A stretch of DNA of 12,746 bases, taken from positions 1-12,746 of the forward strand of contig JAISAX010000653.1 in the NCBI GenBank assembly GCA_031266495.1, given 5' to 3'. Position 1 is the first letter of the stretch. Every line of letters begins with the position of its first letter. Position numbers and translations under genes: made by a program. Of this stretch, positions 7,115 to 12,746 are shown in pieces. Source of the stretch: Opitutaceae bacterium. GTDB lineage: Bacteria; Verrucomicrobiota; Verrucomicrobiae; Opitutales; Opitutaceae. The notes below the pieces were generated by a model. That model was not told the origin of the DNA. It was given only the letters and a program-made list of their open reading frames with translations, and made no database searches.

Positions 7115-7852
7115 ATGAAACACAAACACACCATCCTGCCTGCCCGGGTTTTCGGCCTTCTGCCCGCGCTCGTTTTTGCCGGTTCGCTCCACGCGGCCGC
7201 TCCCGTCACCATCGTCACCGATCAGGTGGAAAGCACTACGGATTGGAGCAGAAGCGACACCTCCGTATATACCAACAACAGGTTCGTATCAGCCTCGACG
7301 ACGGCCCCAACACCGGCTGAGGTGGGGCTTGCTCCAACGGCAGGCTCCGCTTTTTGGCTGGCTGGCGGAGCGGCGAAAAGTCGTGGCATCGCCCGCCTCT
7401 TTGCAGGAGAAGTCTTTGCGGTTGGCACCTACACGGTGACCTTCGACATGGGGAGAGTCGTCACGACGCTATTCACCGACTTCCCCACCTTCACCATCGC
7501 TCTGGTTGCCGATACCAACAACGACAGCGCCTATGCCTGGAACGAGCGTGTGACTACGGATGTCTTCACCAACCCAACCCCGGTAGCAGGCACATGGGAG
7601 AAATGGACTTACACTTTCGAGATTACCGAGGACACCAAAAATGCGAATAGCCTGTCCGTCATTGGCACCACCCTCGGATTTGTTGTCGCATCGACGGTCA
7701 CTGCCACTTCTGGCTACGCCTTCGACAATCTCGTCATCACCTACACCGCAGCGCCCGTTCCCGAGCCAGGCATGGTCGCAGCCCTGGCCGGACTCACCGC
7801 TCTTGGCGCGGCCATTTGCGTCCGCCGTTTCCGAAAAGTCCGGGTGTATTGA
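7115..7852 (+). CDS. PEP-CTERM sorting-domain protein
   Basis: The 245-residue product has an N-terminal signal peptide (ARVFGLLPALVFAGSLHAAA). Its C-terminus is the full PEP-CTERM tripartite signal: Val-Pro-Glu-Pro at about 215-218, a hydrophobic helix (MVAALAGLTALGAAICV) and a basic tail (RRFRKVRVY). Such proteins are exported, then recognised by an exosortase that cleaves at the PEP motif; no exosortase gene is in this window. The central about 180 residues are rich in Thr, Ser, Ala and beta-prone stretches, ending in GYAFDNLVITY, which is reminiscent of the last strands of jelly-roll carbohydrate-binding folds in such proteins. It follows the propeller gene by 59 bases and precedes the pseudopilin by 66 bases, consistent with one transcript. 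It may hold substrate or partner enzymes at the surface, an inference from context only. Confidence 0.9.
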   Translation: MKHKHTILPARVFGLLPALVFAGSLHAAAPVTIVTDQVESTTDWSRSDTSVYTNNRFVSASTTAPTPAEVGLAPTAGSAFWLAGGAAKSRGIARLFAGEVFAVGTYTVTFDMGRVVTTLFTDFPTFTIALVADTNNDSAYAWNERVTTDVFTNPTPVAGTWEKWTYTFEITEDTKNANSLSVIGTTLGFVVASTVTATSGYAFDNLVITYTAAPVPEPGMVAALAGLTALGAAICVRRFRKVRVY

Positions 7853-7877
7853 AATCCCGATACGCAACTGGTGTCCT

Positions 7878-7891
7878 CCCCCCCCCCCCCC
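7878..7891. repeat. C14 homopolymer before the pseudopilin gene
   Basis: Fourteen C residues lie 27 bases before the pseudopilin start. They are in the untranslated leader of that gene if the three-gene cassette is one transcript. Confidence 0.8.
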
Positions 7892-7918
7892 TCTCTCCAA
7901 TACATACGCTTTCACGCC

Positions 7919-8596
7919 ATGAAAACCAACCGTGCCTTCACCCTGATCGAACTTCTCACCGTCATCGCCATCATTGGCATCCTCGCCGGCATCATGATTC
8001 CGGTCGTCGGGAAAGTCCGTGAAAGCGCCCGCAAGACCACCTGCCTGAGCAACGTCCGCCAAATCGGGCAGGCACTTGTCATGTATGGCAATGACAACAA
8101 GGATTGGGGACCTTCGACCGGTAACGGGCAGAAGGGCATGGGACACCTGTGGATCAATAGCGGCAGTGGCTATTACAATTTCGGACTGTTGTTGCCCTAC
8201 CTGAACTCGCGCAGGCCGACGTCTTCCGCGACCAGACCGGAATTGCCGACGATTTTCCAATGCCCCGCAGACCGCAGCCGCAAACAATACAACCTCGACA
8301 ATACAACACGGGTGGAGACCTCCTACTGGCTGTCCCTTCAGGCAACAAGCGGCCCTTTCACGGCCAACAGTGACGAGGAGAAGCCCACTCAGCTTTCCCA
8401 ACTGCCGCCGCGCCGCGTGGTGATAGTCGATTTTTGCAAATGGTGGGATCCGGTCCTGGACGGCTCCTCTGCTAACAATCACGACGGCAAGGGCTTCCAT
8501 GCTTTTCGGATGAACGGTAGCGTAATCTGGATACCGACAAGCAAAACACCCGGATCGGACTTTTCATGGAAATGGTCCAGGCTCGATGAGATCTGA
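7919..8596 (+). CDS. Type II-style pseudopilin / prepilin N-terminal methylation-domain protein
   Basis: The 225-residue product begins MKTNRA|FTLIELLTVIAIIG: a short basic leader, the prepilin peptidase site, Phe at mature position 1 and Glu at mature position 5, then a hydrophobic helix. The residue before the cut is Ala instead of the common Gly. The rest follows the pattern of the expanded Verrucomicrobia/Planctomycetes pseudopilin-like families: CLSNVRQIGQALVMYGNDN after the helix, the IFQCPAD segment at about 112-118, and near the C-terminus a degenerate H-x-DG-like element (His178, Asn189-Gly190, then SVIWIP). The frame is open back to 7871, but that part translates the C14 tract; the ATG at 7919 places the methylation motif correctly. 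Such proteins are abundant beside glycosidases in these genomes; involvement in secretion or substrate capture is inferred. Confidence 0.93.
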   Translation: MKTNRAFTLIELLTVIAIIGILAGIMIPVVGKVRESARKTTCLSNVRQIGQALVMYGNDNKDWGPSTGNGQKGMGHLWINSGSGYYNFGLLLPYLNSRRPTSSATRPELPTIFQCPADRSRKQYNLDNTTRVETSYWLSLQATSGPFTANSDEEKPTQLSQLPPRRVVIVDFCKWWDPVLDGSSANNHDGKGFHAFRMNGSVIWIPTSKTPGSDFSWKWSRLDEI

Positions 8597-8647
8597 TTCC
8601 AGCCGGGCGCATCTCAAAAACTGGACATGCTCAGGAGTGGCAGTGGC

Positions 8648-8664
8648 GCGGGCGTCTCGCCCGC
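8648..8664. repeat. Hairpin GCGGGCG-TCT-CGCCCGC, copy 1
   Basis: A perfect 7-base stem with a 3-base loop, 52 bases after the pseudopilin stop. Without a T tract it is not a classical terminator, but it could slow polymerase or protect the 3' end of the cassette mRNA. Confidence 0.8.
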
Positions 8665-8671
8665 ATCCGGA

Positions 8672-8757
8672 GTGGCACAGGCTCTCCAGCCCGTGAGCGT
8701 TGCCTCTCCACTCCGGCGTGGCACGGGCTTCCAGCCCGTGGACGGCGCAAAGCGCCG
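8672..8757 (-). repeat. Multi-hairpin repeat unit, copy A
   Basis: Read on the minus strand the unit is: a GGCGGCGC/CGCCG hairpin, a tccacgggc-loop-gcccgtgccac hairpin (loop tggaa), the linker ccggagtggagaggcaacg, then a second cacgggc-type hairpin that is slightly degenerate (ggctggagagcct). It is the inverted partner of copy B. Confidence 0.85.
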
Positions 8758-8802
8758 CCTCCCTGCCTCTCTTCCTGTCTCTCCCGTCCCTCCTCTCCCG
8801 GA

Positions 8803-8819
8803 GCGGGCGTCTCGCCCGT
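8803..8819. repeat. Hairpin GCGGGCG-TCT-CGCCCGT, copy 2
   Basis: The same 7-base stem and TCT loop as copy 1, with one terminal G-T pair. It lies between the two inverted repeat arms. Confidence 0.75.
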
Positions 8820-8839
8820 GTTCAGGAGTCCGGAGTGGC

Positions 8840-8856
8840 GCGGGCGTCTCGCCCGC
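8840..8856. repeat. Hairpin GCGGGCG-TCT-CGCCCGC, copy 3
   Basis: A perfect copy of the 17-base hairpin, in the same orientation as copies 1 and 2, between the inverted repeat arms. Confidence 0.8.
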
Positions 8857-8890
8857 TCCGCTCCAGAGTGACGGGAGTGAGGCAGGGAGG

Positions 8891-8975
8891 CGGCGCTTCG
8901 CGCCGTCCACGGGCAAGATGCCCGTGCCACTCCGGAGTGGAGAGGCAACGCTCACGGGCTGGAAGCCCGTGCCAC
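8891..8975 (+). repeat. Multi-hairpin repeat unit, copy B
   Basis: An 85-base unit with cggcgc-ttcg-cgccg, then tccacgggc-aagat-gcccgtgccac, the 14-base perfect palindrome CCACTCCGGAGTGG leading into agaggcaacg, then ctcacgggc-tggaa-gcccgtgccac. It is inverted relative to copy A and direct relative to copy C at 11898-11983. Confidence 0.88.
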
Positions 8976-9052
8976 GTCGATCCGCGTAACATCAGTTATT
9001 CACTTCCGGCTTTCTTTTTCCCTTCGCGCGCACCAGTCGGTGGACGGAATCC

Positions 9053-9070
9053 GGGGGGGGGGGGGGGGGG
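9053..9070. repeat. G18 homopolymer abutting the glycosidase stop codon
   Basis: Eighteen consecutive G on the plus strand; in the sense of the minus-strand glycosidase this is C18 directly after its TAA stop (9071-9073). The true length in the cell may vary, because such tracts slip and are hard to sequence. Confidence 0.85.
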
Positions 9071-11806
9071 TTATTCGAAGATCACGTAGGGGATGTTTTC
9101 CGTGGACTTGATGTGCACGATGCCCGGAACGAGTTGCAGGGCATGCGCACGGACAACGCCGTCGTGATCGTTGATGGCGATGTTGAAACGGAAACCGCCA
9201 CGGAGGATTTTTTCCGTGAGCTTCAGTTCGGCGCGGGGAATCCGTGCGGTATAAATCCTGCCCTGGCCGGCAGGGCCGTGCTTTTTGACATCAAGACGGA
9301 TGGCCAGCTCCGGCGGGACGTCATGCGTGTCCCGCGACGGATGTATCCAGATGGTTGATATCGGGCCTCGGGTGTCGTGGTCAGCGAAGCCCAGTTCCCA
9401 GAACCCGCGCTGCCCGGGGATTTCGAGCGTACATTGCACGCTGTCCTCGCGCCACATGTCCGCAGGGTCGTCCTGCGTCTGGTGATGCCGGTTGTCGGTC
9501 ACTTCGATACGGAGGACAAGGGTGGCGGCGTCCGCGCCGAACCAGATGCGCGCACTCAGGTCGCCGGCGCCGCGCCAGCGGTGAGCCACGAGATCGGGAT
9601 CGGCTTCGACAAAGGAGTGCAGTTGCGCGTCGCGGCCATCCAGCACGAGGTCGGGTTCGCGGTCCGCGAACGGGAAGCTGACGGTGGTGGCAGCGCTGGC
9701 AGCGGTGGCGGTGGCGGGGATGCGGATGGCGCCGTAGTGCACGGGGATTTGCAGGCTGCCGGAGAAGGGCGCGCCTTCATAGTCGTAGTCGAGGCGGAGG
9801 CGTCCGCTTTGACCGAAGCGGTAGGCGGGGCCTTCGGGCAGACGAAGGATCAGGGTAGAGAGGGCTTTGCCGCGGGGGGCGATTTGCAGCGCGGGGGCGG
9901 CGGGACGGAGGGTTTTCATGGCCAGTGGCGGGGTCCAGCGCACGTTTACCCGGAGGGGGTGTTCGAAGGGGTTGCGGAATTCGCAGGTCACCGGGATTTC
10001 TTCGCCGGGGGAGCCGAAATGGGGGGCGGGGGGGGAGGCCAGGCGGCTTTCAAAAAACATGTCGGTGGCGTGTTCGGCCACCAGGTAGCGGGGGGTTCCG
10101 GTGGCGTTGATGGCAACGGTTTCTCCAGTGATTTCGAGGGGAGAGGGGTTGCCGTTGATGTCGATGAGGGTGGCGCGGGTGGCACCGGGCAGGCGCAGGA
10201 GGAGGGGGGTGTTTCTGGCGGTGGGGTCGTCGTCCCAGAAAACGAGGAGAAGGGAAGGCGGGAGGGGTGGTGGGAGGGATGGCGGTGTAGGTGTAGTTGC
10301 GGGTGTGTTATCCGGTGTAGTTGCAGGATGGCTACCGTGGAGGAAGAGATAGAGGTTTTTGCCGGCGTCGAGCTGGCGGAGAAAGGGCCGGGGGATGGCC
10401 GCGCGGGCGTGGGTGTTGAAGGCGGCATAGGCCGGCTTGGGCTGGAGGTCGCCGGTAAGTAGGCCGTAGTTGTGTTCCGGATTCGCGGGGTCGTCGCCGT
10501 CATTGCGGAGATCATACCAGAGGTAGCCGGCGGCGCCGCGGGAACGGGCAAAGGTCGCTTTTTTGACGAGGGTTTCCGCCTGCGTTTTTTCGGCGTCGGG
10601 TCCGCCTCCGGCGGCGGTGAGCGCGGTTTCGTTGAAAAAGAGCGGCGGAGGAATGGGCGCGGGGAGGCCGGCGCGGAGGGTCGCATAGGCGCCGTCCACG
10701 AGGTGCGCGAATGCGGGGAATGCGCCGTGTTCGTGCACGGCGTGGTAGTCGAAGAGGGGCGCGAGTTCGCGCAGGACGCGCTCCTGCAGGTCGGGGTTGA
10801 GTTTGCGGCCGGCGTGGGGGGTGAGCGTTGCGAAGCCGCTGGTCAGGATTTTCGCGTCGGGGTCGTGGCGGCGCACTTCCTCGATGGTGATGCGGGCGAG
10901 CCGGATGTATTCTTCGGTGGTGCCGCGCCAGAAGCCGAGGTCGGGTTCGTTCCAGGGTTCCCAGAGGCGCACGCGGCCTTTGTAGCGGTGGACGCTGGCG
11001 GCAACGTAGGCGCGCCAGGCGGCGGGGTCGGGCGCGGCAAAGAGGACGTCCTTGCCGTAGCCTTTGATAGCGGGTGGCACGGCCCAGCGCACGGAGTAGC
11101 CGAGGAGGGCTTGCATTTCCATGCCGTCGGCGGCGTAGGCGTTGACGAGTTCGTCCATGATGTCCCATTGCCAGCGGTCGGGTTCGGGCTGGATCGCCCA
11201 CCAGGTGGGGTTGGAACGGATGGTCTTGCAGCCGATGAGGGCGGCGGCGGCAATCTCGCGCTGGCGGTCGGCGCGGGTGTTTTGTCCGCTTTCGATGTGA
11301 GCAACAATGCCGAAGCGAAAGGCAGGGCGTGTGGCGTCGGGACCGGCGGGTTCCATCAACGCAAATCTTTGCGAGCGGGCCGTCCTGGCCGTGCCGGGCG
11401 TATCGGGCGTATCAGGCGTATGGCGGATAGCACTACCGGCGCCGGGCGCCGGCGAGAACTCCCAGGCGAGGGTCCATACGCCGAGTTCCTTGCCCGCAAG
11501 CGAGGTGGCCAGGCGGACGTTTTCGCCGGGAGTGAGGGCGAGGGGTTTTTGTAGCTTGAGGATGGGTTCTCCGGAGGGCGGGGTGAGGATGGCGGTGAAG
11601 TGTCCTGTTTCAGGGGTGTCACCGGTGTTTTTCAGGACGAGCGCAAAATCGTCCGCGTTCGCGGGGGCGACGACGGGAATCCCGCGAATGCCGGGCGTCT
11701 CGACTTCAATCACGGCAATCGCGTCGGTCGTGGCAGGGGTGCCCGCGCACAGGCACAGGGTCAGTGTCAGGGGCAGCAGTGGGGAAAAGGATACACGGGT
11801 TCTCAT
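9071..11806 (-). CDS. Secreted clan GH-A-like glycosidase (GH39/GH5-like) with CBM9-like C-terminus
   Basis: The 911-residue product has a signal peptide (SPLLPLTLTLCLCAGTPA), an Ig-like N-terminal region to about 150, and a (beta/alpha)8-type catalytic region at about 162-475. The acid/base candidate is Glu287 in LWEPWNEPD and the nucleophile candidate is Glu393 in LFFNETAL; the order and spacing of about 106 residues suit clan GH-A, and TIRSNPTWWAIQPEPDRWQW resembles GH39/GH5-type openings. Residues about 493-520 are a Thr/Pro-rich linker. A second Ig-like segment spans about 585-695, and residues about 712-911 resemble CBM9/DOMON-type carbohydrate-binding modules (EPDLVLDGRD near the start, MWREDSVQCTLEI, and GFRFNIAINDHDG near the end). 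I chose the ATG at 11806 because it starts the signal peptide; the frame is open to 12037, but that part translates a repeat. Substrate unknown; exact family uncertain. Confidence 0.85.
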   Translation of the reverse strand: MRTRVSFSPLLPLTLTLCLCAGTPATTDAIAVIEVETPGIRGIPVVAPANADDFALVLKNTGDTPETGHFTAILTPPSGEPILKLQKPLALTPGENVRLATSLAGKELGVWTLAWEFSPAPGAGSAIRHTPDTPDTPGTARTARSQRFALMEPAGPDATRPAFRFGIVAHIESGQNTRADRQREIAAAALIGCKTIRSNPTWWAIQPEPDRWQWDIMDELVNAYAADGMEMQALLGYSVRWAVPPAIKGYGKDVLFAAPDPAAWRAYVAASVHRYKGRVRLWEPWNEPDLGFWRGTTEEYIRLARITIEEVRRHDPDAKILTSGFATLTPHAGRKLNPDLQERVLRELAPLFDYHAVHEHGAFPAFAHLVDGAYATLRAGLPAPIPPPLFFNETALTAAGGGPDAEKTQAETLVKKATFARSRGAAGYLWYDLRNDGDDPANPEHNYGLLTGDLQPKPAYAAFNTHARAAIPRPFLRQLDAGKNLYLFLHGSHPATTPDNTPATTPTPPSLPPPLPPSLLLVFWDDDPTARNTPLLLRLPGATRATLIDINGNPSPLEITGETVAINATGTPRYLVAEHATDMFFESRLASPPAPHFGSPGEEIPVTCEFRNPFEHPLRVNVRWTPPLAMKTLRPAAPALQIAPRGKALSTLILRLPEGPAYRFGQSGRLRLDYDYEGAPFSGSLQIPVHYGAIRIPATATAASAATTVSFPFADREPDLVLDGRDAQLHSFVEADPDLVAHRWRGAGDLSARIWFGADAATLVLRIEVTDNRHHQTQDDPADMWREDSVQCTLEIPGQRGFWELGFADHDTRGPISTIWIHPSRDTHDVPPELAIRLDVKKHGPAGQGRIYTARIPRAELKLTEKILRGGFRFNIAINDHDGVVRAHALQLVPGIVHIKSTENIPYVIFE

Positions 11807-11897
11807 CGTTCGGGTTTTGCTGTTTTGGTTTTGAGTTTGAGTTTGATGTTTTGTGGATGACGACGGGGGGAGGGGGGAAACGGGCGGGCGACGACGG

Positions 11898-11983
11898 CGG
11901 CGCTCCGCGCCGTCCACGGGCTGGAAGCCCGTGCCACTCCGGAACGGAGAGGCAACGTCCACGGGCAAGGATGCCCGTGCCAC
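11898..11983 (+). repeat. Multi-hairpin repeat unit, copy C
   Basis: An 86-base direct copy of unit B (8891-8975), but with the two hairpin loops exchanged: the first is tggaa and the second aaggat, whereas in copy B they are aagat and tggaa. The linker (actccgga-cggagaggcaacg) is nearly the same. Both copies are followed soon by a GATCC. Confidence 0.88.
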
Positions 11984-11991
11984 TTTCCGGA

Positions 11992-12008
11992 GCGGGCGAG
12001 ACGCCCGC
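11992..12008. repeat. Hairpin GCGGGCG-AGA-CGCCCGC, copy 4
   Basis: A perfect 7-base stem. The AGA loop shows that it is in the opposite orientation to the three hairpins at 8648-8856. Confidence 0.8.
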
Positions 12009-12019
12009 GCCACTTGGAT

Positions 12020-12029
12020 CCCCCCCCCC
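12020..12029. repeat. C10 homopolymer
   Basis: Ten C residues lie directly after the repeat cluster, in the gap upstream of the minus-strand glycosidase (G10 in its sense direction). Confidence 0.8.
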
Positions 12030-12067
12030 GGCGTCACGTCGCGGGCGCTCGCATAATGTCTGTTTTG

Positions 12068-12715
12068 TTATCGGGTGGCGGGGACGGGCATGGCTTTTAC
12101 CTGTTCAACGAGGAACACGCCTCCGGGGGTTTTGCGGTTGGTAAACGAAAGCCCGAAACCGCGCAGCCGGACTGGCAGGTTGACCACGCCGGCCAGCTCC
12201 TTGTCGGCGCCTCCCCAGAAATGCGCGCCGCTCGCTTTCGGGTCTTCCGTATCCAGCGTCCATGACACGTCCATCCAGCCGGGTTCGCCAGGCGTGATTT
12301 TGGCGGTTACCTGGTAAGTTTCCCAGTTTTTGTCGATCAGGCGCAGCGACAGCTCCGGGCATTCGGGGCCGAGTTGTTCGGCACAGATTTTTGCGGTGAG
12401 GCGGTATTTGCCGTGTCGCTCGATGAGGATGCCGGCGTTGTCGATGTAGCCCGCCACAAAAAATCCTTCGTAGGCGGGCCAGGCGATCCGGAATACGTTG
12501 CGTCCGTCGGCTTCGGGGGCGGGGGTTATTTCGGCAATGAAGCCGGGGTTTTTTTGTTCCGTGCCCGTCGTGGGGACGGGGGTCGCGGAAAAGTTGACGG
12601 TGGTTTCCGTCGCGTTGACTGAGGGGGCGCCAAGAATGGCGACCGCAATGATGACGAGAGCCGGGAGCCGGCTGGAACGGTTTTTTGTAGTTTGCATGGG
12701 ACGACTGGATTTCAT
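12068..12715 (-). CDS. Small secreted protein of unknown function, possibly carbohydrate-binding
   Basis: I do not recognise a named family with confidence. The 215-residue product has a signal peptide (RLPALVIIAVAILGAPSVNA, likely cut after Ala36). The mature part is beta-rich and ordered like a jelly-roll carbohydrate-binding module of the CBM4/9 or CBM22 kind: an early FIAEITP strand, VFRIAWPAYEGFFVAGY, the 'KYRLTAKICAE' strand, WETYQVTAKITPGEPGWMDV, and a final FLVEQVKAMPV strand. Such modules often occur at the front of multi-domain glycosidases; here it is free-standing. Start candidates are ATG at 12715 and ATG at 12697, the latter giving MQTTKNRSSRLP; neither has a Shine-Dalgarno motif. 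It lies 261 bases before the glycosidase on the same strand, so they may act on the same glycan. Confidence 0.8.
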   Translation of the reverse strand: MKSSRPMQTTKNRSSRLPALVIIAVAILGAPSVNATETTVNFSATPVPTTGTEQKNPGFIAEITPAPEADGRNVFRIAWPAYEGFFVAGYIDNAGILIERHGKYRLTAKICAEQLGPECPELSLRLIDKNWETYQVTAKITPGEPGWMDVSWTLDTEDPKASGAHFWGGADKELAGVVNLPVRLRGFGLSFTNRKTPGGVFLVEQVKAMPVPATR

Positions 12716-12728
12716 GGCAATGGGAGAA

Positions 12729-12735
12729 GGGGGGG
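12729..12735. repeat. G7 tract upstream of the 215-residue protein gene
   Basis: Seven G on the plus strand in a purine-rich run at the window edge; in the sense of the minus-strand gene this is a pyrimidine-rich leader ending about 14 bases before the start codon. Confidence 0.6.
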
Positions 12736-12746
12736 AGGAGGAGGAA

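Larger units (their letters stand above)
8597..9070. repeat. Intergenic repeat island with inverted multi-hairpin units
   Basis: This 474-base gene-free stretch between convergent genes holds two copies of an 85-90 base multi-hairpin unit in opposite orientation (8672-8757 and 8891-8975), so their arms could pair into a cruciform-like structure. Three perfect or near-perfect GCGGGCG-TCT-CGCCCGC hairpins occur at 8648-8664, 8803-8819 and 8840-8856. The right end holds an 18-base G tract (9053-9070). Nothing was recognised in 8976-9052. Open frames here are by-products of the repeats. Confidence 0.9.
11807..12067. other. Repeat-bearing gap between the two minus-strand secreted-protein genes
   Basis: This 261-base gap holds repeat unit C (11898-11983), one GCGGGCG hairpin in reverse orientation (11992-12008) and a C10 tract. 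Just before the glycosidase start, in its sense direction, is a G-poor leader rich in A and C with repeated 'aaactc' motifs and no Shine-Dalgarno sequence. The promoter may be in this gap, or the gene may be read through from the upstream 215-residue gene. Confidence 0.7.

Noticed and set aside
7871..7918. N-terminal extension of the pseudopilin by 16 residues
   Set aside because: It translates the C14 tract and would bury the short prepilin leader.
8597..9000. CRISPR array
   Set aside because: Repeats are palindromic, of unequal spacing and partly inverted; there are no regular unique spacers and no cas genes.
8614..9089. Overlapping open frames of 105-129 residues on both strands
   Set aside because: They translate the hairpin repeats (peptides such as GTGFQPVDGAKRR and TGKMPVPL), which are common false proteins in such genomes.
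9377..11554. Two open frames of about 360 residues on the plus strand (9377-10462 and 10472-11554)
   Set aside because: Both are Gly/Val-rich antisense frames opposite the glycosidase, whose minus-strand product has catalytic motifs and a signal peptide.
8891..11983. Composite transposon carrying the glycosidase
   Set aside because: The flanking units are short hairpin repeats without a transposase, terminal repeats of insertion-sequence type or target duplications that I could see; only recombination between repeats is plausible.
11807..12037. N-terminal extension of the glycosidase by 77 residues
   Set aside because: The extension translates repeat unit C and lies before a clear signal peptide starting at 11806.

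Overview
The window most resembles a high-GC Verrucomicrobiota genome of the Opitutaceae type. This is inferred from the combination of a PEP-CTERM protein, a type II-style pseudopilin beside it, several LacI/AraC sugar regulators, large secreted glycosidases, and intergenic hairpin repeats of the form 'cacgggc-loop-gcccgtg'. No rRNA, tRNA or marker gene is present to prove the taxon.

Layout. Positions 1-1065 (minus) hold a Fic-domain AMPylase-type protein with an N-terminal inhibitory motif and a C-terminal winged helix; its 3' end leaves the window in a poly-C tract. Positions 1360-3197 (plus) hold a LacI-family regulator and an AraC-family regulator whose frames overlap by 4 bases. A second LacI regulator (3396-4580, minus) ends convergently with the AraC gene. 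It is divergent from a three-gene plus-strand cassette: a large secreted Asp-box beta-propeller protein resembling GH74 glucanases (4698-7055), a PEP-CTERM cell-surface protein (7115-7852) and a pseudopilin (7919-8596). Positions 8597-9070 contain a roughly 300-base inverted-repeat structure and an 18-base G tract. Positions 9071-11806 (minus) encode a 911-residue secreted clan GH-A-like glycosidase with a CBM9-like C-terminus. Positions 12068-12715 (minus) encode a small secreted beta-rich protein of unknown function, probably carbohydrate-binding.

Inferred logic. The 4698-8596 cassette looks like a small sugar-responsive locus. A LacI repressor reads two palindromic sites in the shared intergenic region (4581-4697) and controls a secreted polysaccharide-degrading propeller plus two surface or secretion-linked partners. 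The minus-strand pair 9071-12715 looks like a second glycan-degradation unit, separated from the first by repeats. The LacI-AraC pair at 1360-3197 has no adjacent target gene in the window except the divergent fic gene or genes elsewhere.

The most unusual signals are non-coding. Three copies of an 85-90 base multi-hairpin unit occur; two flank the 911-residue glycosidase as direct repeats with their hairpin loops swapped, and two form a head-to-head inverted repeat. Long C or G homopolymers recur at most gene boundaries. Protein starts almost all lack a Shine-Dalgarno sequence. I did not find a clear new defence system or other wholly new system. The strongest candidates for novelty are the propeller/PEP-CTERM/pseudopilin cassette and the modular repeat family.
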